Virus record (IMG/VR): IMGVR_UViG_3300027728_000016
Location: 1 to 54,725 of that record
Direction: 5' to 3' (one strand)
Length of the DNA: 54,725 nucleotides
Origin: a virus
Shown: one piece after another, positions 40,971-48,714 of the stretch
How the letters are laid out: each line of letters starts with the position of its first letter
Position numbering within the stretch: position 1 is the first letter of the stretch
Notes under the pieces: generated by a model
Seen by the model: the letters and a program-made list of their open reading frames with translations, nothing else
Database searches by the model: none
Told to the model about the DNA's origin: nothing
Made by a program: the position numbers and the translations under genes

Positions 40971-41925
40971 GTTTTCTTTTCGCCATTTCTATTTTGATTT
41001 TACTGCTTGTCGCATTTTGTAAGATAGATAAAAGTGTTGGTAGCTTACCATATTTTAGTACGGCATCATTAACATCTTTTACTCCTGAGCCCCAGTCTGG
41101 AATAGACACTTGAAAACCGAACTCTAATGCTTGTTCGCATATCAGTAATCCTGTTTTATCCTGATCAGGGACGACGATGACTCGTCTATTAAGTTTACGT
41201 ATAAGTCCTGCTTGTTCTTCACTAATTGTGTTGTGTGTAAGTGCTAATGCGTTAAGAGATAGTGCATCGAATATGCCTTCAACTACGATACATATTTCCC
41301 AGTTTGGTTTCTGCAAATCATATCCAAACACGAAACCAGGTTGTTGATCTTTAATAAATTTGGGCGCGCGGTTGTCGAGATAACGACTAGTATGTCCTAC
41401 TATCTTGTTCTTGTACGTATAGGGAATGATGATTCTATTACTATTTCTTCCATAGTCATCTGGAGTAACCATGAACGGATAATCCGTAGCTTTCAGTCCC
41501 CTACTGTTTATATAATCTACAAATGGTTTATGCTTTGGATTATTCTCGTCTAATAGTTCAGCTACAGGAAGAGGAACTTCGTTGAATTTGAGATTGATTT
41601 TTTGCTTGGCTTCTGTAACATATTCGATCAAATCCTTATGTCGTAGGTTTTCTAGATTCCATCTGGTAATCTGATTCTCATCGATACCTAACCAACCAAG
41701 GAACTGTTTGGTCACAATCGAAAATTGTCTACCTAATATAAAGCTACACTTAAAATCACAGTTGAAGCAATGAAAGGTCCAATTTTCACCATGGTGTTTA
41801 ATGCCGCCGCGCATTCTTGTGTCAACACTATGTCCGCGATGATGACAGCAAGGAGCATTGAAGCTATACCAGCCATCTTGTGTACGCTTTTTCTTGCCTT
41901 GAATAAGTGTCAGGACATCAAACAT
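40954..41925 (-). CDS. 61: DNA primase (gp61)
   Basis: 323 residues. N-terminal zinc ribbon with APCCHHRGH and HCFNCDFKC (C26, H/C..., C53, C56). TOPRIM core: CIVVEGIFDALS (212-223) and VVPDQDKTG (251-259). It makes RNA primers for the lagging strand in a complex with gp41. Promoter TTGAGT-16-TACAAT ends 5 nt before the ATG, a probable leaderless start; it then drives the helicase gene. Confidence 0.93.
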   Translation of the reverse strand: MFDVLTLIQGKKKRTQDGWYSFNAPCCHHRGHSVDTRMRGGIKHHGENWTFHCFNCDFKCSFILGRQFSIVTKQFLGWLGIDENQITRWNLENLRHKDLIEYVTEAKQKINLKFNEVPLPVAELLDENNPKHKPFVDYINSRGLKATDYPFMVTPDDYGRNSNRIIIPYTYKNKIVGHTSRYLDNRAPKFIKDQQPGFVFGYDLQKPNWEICIVVEGIFDALSLNALALTHNTISEEQAGLIRKLNRRVIVVPDQDKTGLLICEQALEFGFQVSIPDWGSGVKDVNDAVLKYGKLPTLLSILQNATSSKIKIEMAKRKHDKKL

Positions 41926-41930
41926 AGTCT

Positions 41931-41958
41931 ATTGTAACATATTTGATATGAAACTCAA
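41931..41958 (-). promoter_or_regulatory. Sigma-70-type promoter of the primase-helicase operon, leaderless
   Basis: TTGAGT (41953-41958), 16 nt, TACAAT (41931-41936), 5 nt, ATG. Confidence 0.65.
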
Positions 41959-41972
41959 GTATTACGGTTAAG

Positions 41973-42752
41973 CTATCTAGCCAAAATCTTTGTAACTTCG
42001 CCTGAATCAGATTCGAATACCATTCTTACGAATGGATGATAACCCCTGATAGTATATCCAACCGTGTCACTCGTATTGGCGTAGTAATCGTCAGTTATCG
42101 GGTACCAGTCAGTGTCTGGCTGACAGGATCCTTCAATTAACACATTGCCGTTGTATTCGTTGAATGTAGTTTGGATCGTAAGAATTGGATTATCCTGAGT
42201 ATTGATTACACTGCTGTAGTATGAACGTGCATTAGCTGGTAATGTCCACTCGGTTTGGTTATTGAGATTGGGGAAAGGTTGACCAGTTGGAATGGTAATG
42301 TTGGATGACGGCACGAACGACGGGAGAACTGAGTCAACTACATTCAAATCACCGCGCGCTCCTGCGTTCTGATCTACGAATACTGGATAGTTAAACGCAC
42401 CGACAGGAATCTCTAATGAATAATAGCATTTCTGAGCAGGGATGTCTTCAACTTCCGCAGCGTTAAGTTCAAGTGCTGCGATTCCAGTCAATGCTAATTG
42501 CAAATTAAGAGCTTTTTGAATAAGAACTTCGGTGCCGTCAGAGTTGATGATTCTGCAAATTATTTCCTTGCCAGTGATGTCAACGGGTTTTTGCTCACTG
42601 TTGAGGAACTGGAAGGTTAACCTATTATCTACCCCCCTATGGAGTGTCAGAGGCTTGCTATACACGGGTAAATATATCCTTCTTGAGTTGCCGGTGTTAA
42701 CAATAACAATCTGCCTCTGAACGTAAACAAATACTGATGTAGAGTAGGACAT
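41973..42752 (-). CDS. Virion protein with BppU-like N-terminal domain
   Basis: 259 residues. SKPLTLHRGVDNRLTFQFLN then QKPVDITGKEIICRIINSDG is the typical first beta-sandwich of BppU-like baseplate proteins. The C-terminal half has VLIEGSCQPDTDWYPI, a decoration-type beta module resembling the 12519 protein. Late promoter GATAAATA at 42780-42787, SD AAAGG. Probably a baseplate or fibre attachment protein. Confidence 0.65.
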   Translation of the reverse strand: MSYSTSVFVYVQRQIVIVNTGNSRRIYLPVYSKPLTLHRGVDNRLTFQFLNSEQKPVDITGKEIICRIINSDGTEVLIQKALNLQLALTGIAALELNAAEVEDIPAQKCYYSLEIPVGAFNYPVFVDQNAGARGDLNVVDSVLPSFVPSSNITIPTGQPFPNLNNQTEWTLPANARSYYSSVINTQDNPILTIQTTFNEYNGNVLIEGSCQPDTDWYPITDDYYANTSDTVGYTIRGYHPFVRMVFESDSGEVTKILAR

Positions 42753-42779
42753 ATTATATTAATCACCTTTGTCGTCTAA

Positions 42780-42787
42780 TATTTATC
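42780..42787 (-). promoter_or_regulatory. T4-type late promoter (GATAAATA)
   Basis: Minus-strand GATAAATATT for the 42752 gene. It is paired head-to-head with the plus-strand promoter at 42795-42802, the same arrangement as at 960-982. Confidence 0.6.
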
Positions 42788-42794
42788 ATCGGGA

Positions 42795-42802
42795 GATAAA
42801 TA
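42795..42802 (+). promoter_or_regulatory. T4-type late promoter (GATAAATA) for GIY-YIG endonuclease
   Basis: Plus-strand GATAAATAA; predicted start at G42808, the first paired base of the leader hairpin. Confidence 0.6.
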
Positions 42803-42804
42803 AA

Positions 42805-42865
42805 GATGTAGTTCGCGGGAGTACGAATCCCCAACTACTCTAATGCTATAGAAGGAAACATCAGC
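42805..42865 (+). promoter_or_regulatory. Structured 5' leader of GIY-YIG endonuclease mRNA (copy 2)
   Basis: Same architecture as 985-1044. GTAGTT 42808-42813 pairs with AACTAC 42833-42838. The inner stem GGGA 42817-42820 pairs with TCCC 42828-42831 over a 7-nt loop. TCTA 42839-42842 pairs with TAGA 42849-42852, and SD AAGGA follows. The stems are kept although the loop and inner stem sequence differ from copy 1. Confidence 0.6.
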
Positions 42866-43708
42866 ATGACTATTTATTATGTGTACGCATACCTACGCAA
42901 AAGTGACAACACCCCTTACTATATAGGAAAAGGCAAAGATAAACGAGCATATGATCCGAATCATGCTGTTCCTGTTCCCAAAGATAAATCCAAAATCATA
43001 TTCCTTGAACGAAACTTAACCGAACTCGGAGCATTGGCTATTGAACGCAGAATGATTCGTTGGTATGGTAGAAAAGATATAGGAACCGGTATACTTCGTA
43101 ACCGAACTGACGGTGGCGAGGGTACATCCGGACGAATCAACAACTATGGTTTATTAGGAGATAAAAACCCTAGTTATGATCAAAAAGTGTACACCTTTTA
43201 TCATGTCAACGGTAAGATTGAAGAATCTACCCAGTACGATTTTCGGATCAAATATAAATTAAACGGGGGAAATCTCAGTGAAGTTATTCACGGCAAACAA
43301 CCGTCAGTAAAAGGATGGAGGATTACACCTGAAACACAGCATAATGCTTTAGGAATGAACCACCCGAGCTTTCATAAAGTACACACGTTTTACCACGAAT
43401 CCGGCGTTGAAGAAACTTGCGGAAAACTAGAGTTATCTAATCAATATGGATTATCCCTTAAAGTAATCAGTAGTCTTATACGCGGTGATATAAAGACATG
43501 TTGTGGATGGCGAATGAGCAGAAATACCTCAGTACATGGTAAGGTGGACACCGCATTGTATAATTTTGTACATACTGATGGTACTGAAAAGCACTGCACA
43601 AAGAAAGAACTAATAGATTCATTTGACATCCCTAGAAGTACATTAAATGCGGTAATAAGAGGTGAACGCGGGTACGTTTCAGCAAAGGGTTGGAAAGTCG
43701 TTAACTAA
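42866..43708 (+). CDS. GIY-YIG homing endonuclease with three C-terminal repeat modules
   Basis: 280 residues. GIY-YIG catalytic domain: YYVYAYL (4-10), [12 protein letters not shown] (18-29, R27) and [11 protein letters not shown] (59-69, E60), followed by [10 protein letters not shown]-terminal residues 108-153, 172-217 and 230-278 are three diverged copies of a 45-residue unit, F-x-H-x-x-G...L...y.l....i.G....kGWr, a NUMOD/IENR-like helix-turn-helix DNA-binding module. The ATG follows AAGGA in the structured leader. It is the second homing gene to have this leader. It lies between two conserved minus- and plus-strand genes with no visible broken gene. Confidence 0.85.
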   Translation: MTIYYVYAYLRKSDNTPYYIGKGKDKRAYDPNHAVPVPKDKSKIIFLERNLTELGALAIERRMIRWYGRKDIGTGILRNRTDGGEGTSGRINNYGLLGDKNPSYDQKVYTFYHVNGKIEESTQYDFRIKYKLNGGNLSEVIHGKQPSVKGWRITPETQHNALGMNHPSFHKVHTFYHESGVEETCGKLELSNQYGLSLKVISSLIRGDIKTCCGWRMSRNTSVHGKVDTALYNFVHTDGTEKHCTKKELIDSFDIPRSTLNAVIRGERGYVSAKGWKVVN

Positions 43709-43762
43709 CCCTATAATATGAAAATATTAACTTTGGGCAATTTGGTGTAAATATACTTTAGC

Positions 43763-44143
43763 ATGAACGCAAACGATTTTTTTAAGAAACTAAACGAAAA
43801 TTACCCGTTTATAACGGTCTGTTCCTATGCCCAACAAGACTATGTTGGCATCATTCAGAATCGAGATTATGTGGTCACTACTATGTATGACTATGGTTCG
43901 TTAGCTCTCCCTGAACTAAGAACGAAATTCTTAGAATTGGGTGAAGTTTGGTGGTGGGAATCAAATAGAACGATCCCCATCAACATATTCTTGAAAGATG
44001 AATGGGCTATCTTTAAACCTTATATTCGTACTTTTAACAACAAGAGTTTAGATATCGTCTATGGCCCAGTCGTTAGTATGACAGATTTCACGAAAAAACG
44101 AGCGAAACGCAAAAGCGTTATGTTCATTAAACGGATGCCTTAA
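43763..44143 (+). CDS. Conserved phage protein of unknown function, plus strand
   Basis: 126 residues: FFKKLNENYPFITVCSYAQQ, DYVGIIQNRDYVVTTMYDYG, LELGEVWWWESNRTIPINIF, and a basic tail KKRAKRKSVMFIKRM. The GEVWWWESNRxIPIxIFL motif is strongly conserved in T4-like marine phages. TATACT ends 5 nt before the ATG, suggesting another leaderless start, but the -35 is weak. Its end overlaps the deformylase gene convergently by 17 nt. Role unknown. Confidence 0.65.
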   Translation: MNANDFFKKLNENYPFITVCSYAQQDYVGIIQNRDYVVTTMYDYGSLALPELRTKFLELGEVWWWESNRTIPINIFLKDEWAIFKPYIRTFNNKSLDIVYGPVVSMTDFTKKRAKRKSVMFIKRMP

Positions 44144-44636
44144 TTACCTTTGCTAAACTTTTCTTGCGTTTCTCTTTAGCCATCTTCATACTTAAATTTC
44201 CTACCCTTTGATCGAACGTTACCCCAAGCAAGTGATCATACTCATGCAGGAACACCCGTGCCTCTAATCCAGCAAGTTCACGTTCAACAATCTGACCACT
44301 GACATCTTGATATTGCACGATGCACTCGGTTGGGCGCTTTACCTTCAACCAAAGATTAGGAAAACTCAAACAGCCTTCTATATCTACTTCACGCTGTTCA
44401 GATAGACCAACAATTTTTGGATTAATGCACACGACTAGTTTAATGAAGTTGCCCATGACAAAAATACGCTTGCTGATGCCGCATTGTGGCGCGGCAAGTC
44501 CGACTCCGCCATTAATAGTCAATGTTTTGACCATTTCGCTTACGAGTTCTTCGGGGCTGCCATCCACTTCAAAATCCCACGGCGACGAGACTTCTAACAG
44601 TTGTGGATCATTTTCGTTAAGTAGTTCTAAATTCAT
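44127..44636 (-). CDS. def: Peptide deformylase
   Basis: 169 residues. All three motifs are present: GVGLAAPQ (44-51), EGCLSFP (87-93) and HEYDH (131-135). The enzyme removes the formyl group of new proteins and uses a metal held by Cys89, His131 and His135. T4-like cyanophages carry such genes, where support of host photosystem turnover has been proposed; the host here is unknown. Perfect late octamer TATAAATA at 44656-44663, SD AAGAAG. The C-terminus is basic. Confidence 0.93.
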   Translation of the reverse strand: MNLELLNENDPQLLEVSSPWDFEVDGSPEELVSEMVKTLTINGGVGLAAPQCGISKRIFVMGNFIKLVVCINPKIVGLSEQREVDIEGCLSFPNLWLKVKRPTECIVQYQDVSGQIVERELAGLEARVFLHEYDHLLGVTFDQRVGNLSMKMAKEKRKKSLAKVIKASV

Positions 44637-44655
44637 CGTGTTCTTCTTTAAATGT

Positions 44656-44663
44656 TATTTATA
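44656..44663 (-). promoter_or_regulatory. T4-type late promoter, perfect consensus (TATAAATA), for deformylase
   Basis: Minus-strand TATAAATA overlapping the stop of the DnaE-like part B gene, 19 nt before the deformylase ATG. Confidence 0.7.
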
Positions 44664-45237
44664 ATTCTATGTTTTCTGCTAAAAGATTAAGATGAACTAC
44701 AACCAACATTGCGTAGGCAAGGCTATGCGAACGCTTAAAATGGTAGCCAGTATCATCTTTATCCCAGACGGTTTCGTTGATCTCTTTCCAAGACTTGTTT
44801 AATAGATGTCGTTTTGCAGGTCTGATTACTGCTAGAAACATCGCTAGTCTAGGAATAGAATCTATGGGTTCCGGCATTCGTCTGATTGTATTATATTGAT
44901 TACCTAGGTGTATCAGTTGCTCGACAACTTTCCTATTTTTCAACATTGACCAATCTGGTTCTTGCATCAAGTTAATCAGATGTTCTTCGTCACGAACTAG
45001 ATTGTAGACATGAACATTTAGTAAATCTAGTTTAAAATATCCACGATCTTCGGCTTCTTTGTAATCAAGAGATGACATATCATAAGTAGGGTCATATGGT
45101 ATATCAGTGATATATACACCACTAGGATGCTTCCTAATAGGAGTTACATTGCGCATCGACGCAGGAATATATTTGATCAAGCCAAGTATCTTGTCACGGT
45201 CGCCGGTGTCAATGTCAACGTCTGAATCAATTCTCAT
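44659..45237 (-). CDS. Split DnaE-like polymerase, part B (catalytic palm and fingers)
   Basis: 192 residues. It starts MRIDSDVDID, matching the PDFDVDF catalytic pair of DnaE (D8, D10). KHPSGVYI (36-43) equals KHAGGVVI, YFKLDLLNV (67-75) equals VKFDFLGL with the third Asp (D71), IRPAKRHLL (138-146) equals FRPGPLQSG, and GYHFKRSHSLAYA (164-176) equals GYGFNKSHSAAYA. All three catalytic Asp residues are kept; the long insertion between the first two motifs of bacterial DnaE is reduced to about 25 residues. PHP, beta-binding and OB regions are absent. The upstream half is the 24105 gene. Adjacent TAG-ATG to the 45519 gene. Confidence 0.8.
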   Translation of the reverse strand: MRIDSDVDIDTGDRDKILGLIKYIPASMRNVTPIRKHPSGVYITDIPYDPTYDMSSLDYKEAEDRGYFKLDLLNVHVYNLVRDEEHLINLMQEPDWSMLKNRKVVEQLIHLGNQYNTIRRMPEPIDSIPRLAMFLAVIRPAKRHLLNKSWKEINETVWDKDDTGYHFKRSHSLAYAMLVVVHLNLLAENIEL

Positions 45238-45519
45238 CTATTTCCATTTCAATAGAAACAAAACATACAACTTTTCGTCAACGATGTCAAACTTATCGGT
45301 AATCTTGTTATTAACAATATGCATCCTGAGACCATAGTTTCGTTCTACATGCATACTGAAATCGTCAAGGTCGAAGTTTCTTACAAAGTCCTCGTCGATA
45401 GCCTCGAGGCGGACTTTCGTGATCATGTTCCAATAGTCCTGTCGTTTCTTGCGAAACTCGATATCAGGATCATCTGAGTCAAAGTCTTCGATGTTACTAG
45501 GAACATTCATTCTCATCAC
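45238..45519 (-). CDS. Small acidic protein of the '..FLLKWK' family
   Basis: 93 residues: an acidic start NIEDFDSDDPDIEF, then DYWNMITKVRLEAIDEDFVR, and the terminal unit DIVDEKLYVLFLLKWK. The same C-terminal pattern, DExxYxxFLLxW/K, appears in the four small genes at 46141-47136. It sits between the DnaQ-like exonuclease and DnaE-like part B and overlaps the exonuclease, so it may be an accessory factor. Function unknown. Confidence 0.55.
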   Translation of the reverse strand: MMRMNVPSNIEDFDSDDPDIEFRKKRQDYWNMITKVRLEAIDEDFVRNFDLDDFSMHVERNYGLRMHIVNNKITDKFDIVDEKLYVLFLLKWK

Positions 45520-46067
45520 TTGAGGTGAACAAAGCCTGCATTATAGAGTTTTTGATATGCACGCTGAACTACAATCGCTTGATGTTCAGCATCTTCTACT
45601 GCTTTGTGCGAGGTAACATGCCCACCGTCCTTGAGACTGACACCTGCAATATCATATATCGTGCGACAATCTCGAATAGCCCAAAACTGCCAGGGCACCC
45701 GCATCTCTAGGTCTTTGAAAGCCGACTCTGCGATCATGATGTCAAACACAGATCCATTGGACCAGATATTCTTTTTGTTCCAACAGAACTTGTAAAGTTG
45801 TTCCATACATTCACGATAGCTAATACGATCACGGTCGCCCATCGCTTCGTTGATGGCTTCGGGACTCTGTTCACTCCACCAACGCAGGGTATCATCACTT
45901 ATAGTGCGATTATATACATCGGTCTGCTCATCTATCGTAGGACGAAGTTCTAGGCGCTCAATAACACCAGAACCCATTGGGTCAAAAAGTACCGCACCGA
46001 CAGTGAGAATAACAGTTGACGTAGCTGTGTCAAGCGTTTCCATGTCTAGCATGATGGCAGTAGCCAT
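45516..46067 (-). CDS. DnaQ-like 3'-5' exonuclease (DEDDh)
   Basis: 183 residues. ExoI LDMETLDT (D8, E10), ExoII around VFDIMIAESAF (D109) and ExoIII SHKAVEDAEHQA (H154, D159) form a complete DEDDh site, close to the Rv2179c-like 3'-5' exoribonuclease group. Promoter TTGACA-17-TATTAT and SD AAAGG lead into a unit that continues with the DnaE-like part B, so a proofreading-type partner is plausible; an RNA-degrading role is the alternative. Confidence 0.85.
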   Translation of the reverse strand: MATAIMLDMETLDTATSTVILTVGAVLFDPMGSGVIERLELRPTIDEQTDVYNRTISDDTLRWWSEQSPEAINEAMGDRDRISYRECMEQLYKFCWNKKNIWSNGSVFDIMIAESAFKDLEMRVPWQFWAIRDCRTIYDIAGVSLKDGGHVTSHKAVEDAEHQAIVVQRAYQKLYNAGFVHLK

Positions 46068-46099
46068 ATAAAATATACCTTTCTTTTTAGTATATCATC

Positions 46100-46128
46100 A
46101 TAATACACGATGATTTAGTGGATGTCAA
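46100..46128 (-). promoter_or_regulatory. Sigma-70-type promoter of the exonuclease / DnaE-B unit
   Basis: TTGACA (46123-46128), 17 nt, TATTAT (46100-46105), then a leader with AAAGG before the ATG at 46067. Confidence 0.78.
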
Positions 46129-46140
46129 GTACAAATAAAT

Positions 46141-46428
46141 CTATTCGCACAATTTATAGTGGGTATATGTCTTTTCATCTAATATGATGTAGCCGGATAC
46201 TTTGAACCAATTGCCAAGATATCTCGGTTCCTTGTAATGGTCACGACACCACTGCTCTAGCTTTTCGGCGGTTCTAGATATACGTTCCGATCCGATCGGA
46301 ATGCGAATGAACAGTCTGTCTTCCCAAACACCATCTACATCAATCTTCTTCTTGATCTTCTGTGTCTGGGGCACTGCATCAATTATTTCATCTTGATAAG
46401 AAGTTAACCCCATACTAGTCTGAACCAT
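46141..46428 (-). CDS. Small conserved phage protein (paralogue cluster)
   Basis: 95 residues. The middle DGVWEDRLFIRIPIGSERIS is basic and beta-rich; it ends GYIILDEKTYTHYKLCE, echoing the DExxYxxFLL terminus of its neighbours. The start overlaps the upstream gene. It is one of a run of four short coupled genes of unknown role. Confidence 0.5.
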   Translation of the reverse strand: MVQTSMGLTSYQDEIIDAVPQTQKIKKKIDVDGVWEDRLFIRIPIGSERISRTAEKLEQWCRDHYKEPRYLGNWFKVSGYIILDEKTYTHYKLCE

Positions 46429-46652
46429 ATAAAATCTCTCTCATATCTAAACTTAACTTTCCATATTCCGTCAACAAATCCCCACCTACTATGCTTTTCA
46501 CAATTATCAATTTGGTTATATAACCAGTCAAGAAGGTCAGTATAGTAAACATGACCATTTGGGTCAAATACTACTGCTGTTTCATACCAACCCATATTAG
46601 TATTTTCCCAACCTTTACTGCTGTCGTAGTTTGCCAGCTGCTGATCTTGCAT
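46404..46652 (-). CDS. Small conserved phage protein (paralogue cluster)
   Basis: 82 residues from the ATG at 46652 (GAGGTG upstream; overlaps the upstream stop as TGATG). It reads MQDQQLANYDSSKGWENTN, MGWYETAVVFDPNGHVYYTD, and ends VKFRYERDFIWFRLVWG. Its C-terminus shares the cluster pattern. Confidence 0.5.
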   Translation of the reverse strand: MQDQQLANYDSSKGWENTNMGWYETAVVFDPNGHVYYTDLLDWLYNQIDNCEKHSRWGFVDGIWKVKFRYERDFIWFRLVWG

Positions 46653-46921
46653 CAAGCCCACCTCAATTTAAAAAGCATAGCATGTTTTTCTTCTTTAAAC
46701 CAAAAACTAATGTCAGATTCACGATAATACTCCCAAACAATACGTTTAGTAGTATGGTTGTATCCGGAGTTCCCGAATGTCATATGGCACCAAGTGACCA
46801 TTTCGAGTAGTTCAGAGAAAGAATACATGATTGGATTGGCACAATAGCTGGGATAGTCGGGCATCATACGCTGCACCGATATAATTTGTATCGTTCGAGC
46901 TACAGGTTCAAACTTGTCCAT
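46652..46921 (-). CDS. Small conserved phage protein (paralogue cluster)
   Basis: 89 residues: MDKFEPVARTIQIISVQRMM, MYSFSELLEMVTWCHMTFGN, ending FWFKEEKHAMLFKLRWA. The F-K/D-E-E-x-H-A-M-L-F-K-L-R-W terminus is the best example of the cluster motif and is widespread in T4-like phages. TAATG overlap with the upstream gene. Confidence 0.55.
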   Translation of the reverse strand: MDKFEPVARTIQIISVQRMMPDYPSYCANPIMYSFSELLEMVTWCHMTFGNSGYNHTTKRIVWEYYRESDISFWFKEEKHAMLFKLRWA

Positions 46922-47136
46922 TATTTCATCAACAAAAATATTATATATTTGGGTTCATCTACGATTTCAAATTCTCGGAAGGACCAGCGTAGCAACCGTA
47001 TACCCCAAATTGGTTGTATGATGTCATTAACATATTCATTACTTGTGCCGATCTGTTTCCAGTCATATCCTGATTCCAACATCCAAATTACTAGATCATC
47101 AAATGCAGGTTCATTTAGTGTAAACCGAGACAGCAT
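46921..47136 (-). CDS. Small conserved phage protein (paralogue cluster)
   Basis: 71 residues: MLSRFTLNEPAFDDLVIWML, then LLRWSFREFEIVDEPKYIIF and LLMK. Same terminal unit as its neighbours. It overlaps the next start by one base. Confidence 0.5.
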   Translation of the reverse strand: MLSRFTLNEPAFDDLVIWMLESGYDWKQIGTSNEYVNDIIQPIWGIRLLRWSFREFEIVDEPKYIIFLLMK

Positions 47137-47144
47137 AACAAGTC

Positions 47145-47861
47145 TTAATATCCTGCTTCTGCTAATAGTTCCTTTACCTGAACAACGATGTCTGAACTAC
47201 GCCTGAACTTTATAGCCCATTGTTCTGGGTTGATGTATTCCAAAATCATTTTCTGCTGTGTTTCGTCTAGACTTTCTACCATTGTGATACCAGATTCGGT
47301 ATGGTATAACATCCAAGGACTGATTCTTCCTGTAGTGATCTGATGGCAAATTTTATTACGATTGCCATAACGAAGATAGTCCCTACTTTGGATACGTTCG
47401 TCTTTGGCAAGCTCAATCGTAGTTTCTATGCTACGAGCAATTGCGTCTAGTGGGTCTTCCGTCTTAAGATGGTCGATAATGAACTTAGTATAGCTATTGT
47501 CACTTGTCCAATTGTCAATCTTGATATCGTTCTTTAATAACCAATCAGCATATCTATTGACATTTAGGCACTTGATGTTGACACAATAATGACCAAACCT
47601 AACAAATGCTAGGTAATATGCAGACTTAGTGAAGTCAAGGTATGTCTTAGATTTCTTTGTGGCAGTGTTCTTTGCATAAAACCTGACCCAAGATTGGAAA
47701 CCAATACGGTTGCCCGGCAAGTCTTTATCCTGCCAGCGCCTCTTACTTTCACACAGATGCCTAAAAATTGTCTCTTCGCGCCGAAAAGCCCGATTGCAGA
47801 ACTCGCAACTAAATTCACTCTTAGTTGCCGGAGTCTTTTTCATACTGTTCAATATCATCAT
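47145..47861 (-). CDS. Conserved zinc-finger-like phage protein
   Basis: 238 residues. FSCEFCNRAFRREETIFRHL then CESKRRW (17-43) is a C2H2/C2HC-like zinc finger (CxxC...H..CE). The rest (LGFQSWVRFYAKN, YYLAFVRFGHYCVN, LRYGNRNKICHQITTGRISP) is a conserved helical domain familiar in T4-like marine phages but without known function. The DxLRYGNxNxxCxxITTGRxSPW motif is distinctive. It overlaps gp62 by 40 nt; a nearer ATG (47843) is possible. Confidence 0.65.
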   Translation of the reverse strand: MMILNSMKKTPATKSEFSCEFCNRAFRREETIFRHLCESKRRWQDKDLPGNRIGFQSWVRFYAKNTATKKSKTYLDFTKSAYYLAFVRFGHYCVNIKCLNVNRYADWLLKNDIKIDNWTSDNSYTKFIIDHLKTEDPLDAIARSIETTIELAKDERIQSRDYLRYGNRNKICHQITTGRISPWMLYHTESGITMVESLDETQQKMILEYINPEQWAIKFRRSSDIVVQVKELLAEAGY

Positions 47862-48408
47862 CCGTTACCAAATCAGCTAATAGTTCAATCTCATCGTACT
47901 TCAATGCTGGGAATAAGTCAGCTAAGTATTTTCTCTTGCGATGAGAGTCAACGTAGCCCTCACTGATGAGGGCGATGTCATTTTCTCCAAAGTTTGGATA
48001 AATCTTTTTAAAATATTCCTTAATCTCTTTAAGTTTAGGAGATTCTTTTAGCTTGCTCACCCGATCTTTGATCTGAGGAATCCATTGATGAAACTGCTTA
48101 CCTATTCCAGGGCTTGCAGCACACAACATCAACCATACTAAGTATGGATGCTTCTGTACATTTTCATTGAACAGATACTTATTGGCATGGTAATCAGTGC
48201 TTCGAAGATAATATGATTGGGCATCTTTATTGCCTTTGATGGCACTCATCCACTGCACTAGCATATAAAAACTAATACCTTTTTTCTGAGCCTCGCTTAG
48301 ATTTTTATAATAGTCGTAGTCTTTGCGATCTAAGGCAGCAAGGACATCAAACAGGTTAACAGTCTGGTCTGCTAGTTGAAGTTCTGCTGATAGTTTTTCT
48401 TTTGCCAT
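47821..48408 (-). CDS. 62: Probable clamp-loader small subunit (gp62)
   Basis: 195 residues: TVNLFDVLAALDRKDYDYYK, LSEAQKKGISFYMLVQWMSA, YHANKYLFNENVQKHPYLVW, LMLCAASPGIGKQFHQWIPQ. This matches the gp62-like proteins annotated in marine T4-like phages (the AASPGxGKxxHQW motif), although T4 gp62 itself is very divergent. It would assemble with the gp44 subunit of this window, which is 26 kb away. The C-terminal 60 residues are an acidic helical extension. Confidence 0.6.
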   Translation of the reverse strand: MAKEKLSAELQLADQTVNLFDVLAALDRKDYDYYKNLSEAQKKGISFYMLVQWMSAIKGNKDAQSYYLRSTDYHANKYLFNENVQKHPYLVWLMLCAASPGIGKQFHQWIPQIKDRVSKLKESPKLKEIKEYFKKIYPNFGENDIALISEGYVDSHRKRKYLADLFPALKYDEIELLADLVTDDDIEQYEKDSGN

Positions 48409-48414
48409 TAATTA

Positions 48415-48714
48415 TTACATTGCTTGAGGATGAGGAAGTACTAGATGTTTATTATTGTATGATATCACATAAATCGACGCATCCATAGCACTATTATACC
48501 AATGATTAACACAATCAGCCCTAACCTTATCAATAGCTTCTTCTAATTTGTAGTCCGGGATCGTCAACTCAGTAATAAGAAACTGTTGTCTAACGATAGA
48601 TTGTCCTATAGGAGAACGGTGTAGCCGGTGAAAATAATGAACTTTGTCCATTGTGTCTGGTTCTAACTGTATTCTTGCAACTGGAATATCGGCAAATGGA
48701 TGTGGCTTCTTCAT
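48415..48714 (-). CDS. Conserved small phage protein
   Basis: 99 residues: PFADIPVARIQLEPDTMDKV, HYFHRLHRSPIGQSIVRQQF, EAIDKVRADCVNHWYNSAMD. No known domain. It overlaps the 48986 gene by 4 nt and is 6 nt from the gp62 start. Confidence 0.5.
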   Translation of the reverse strand: MKKPHPFADIPVARIQLEPDTMDKVHYFHRLHRSPIGQSIVRQQFLITELTIPDYKLEEAIDKVRADCVNHWYNSAMDASIYVISYNNKHLVLPHPQAM

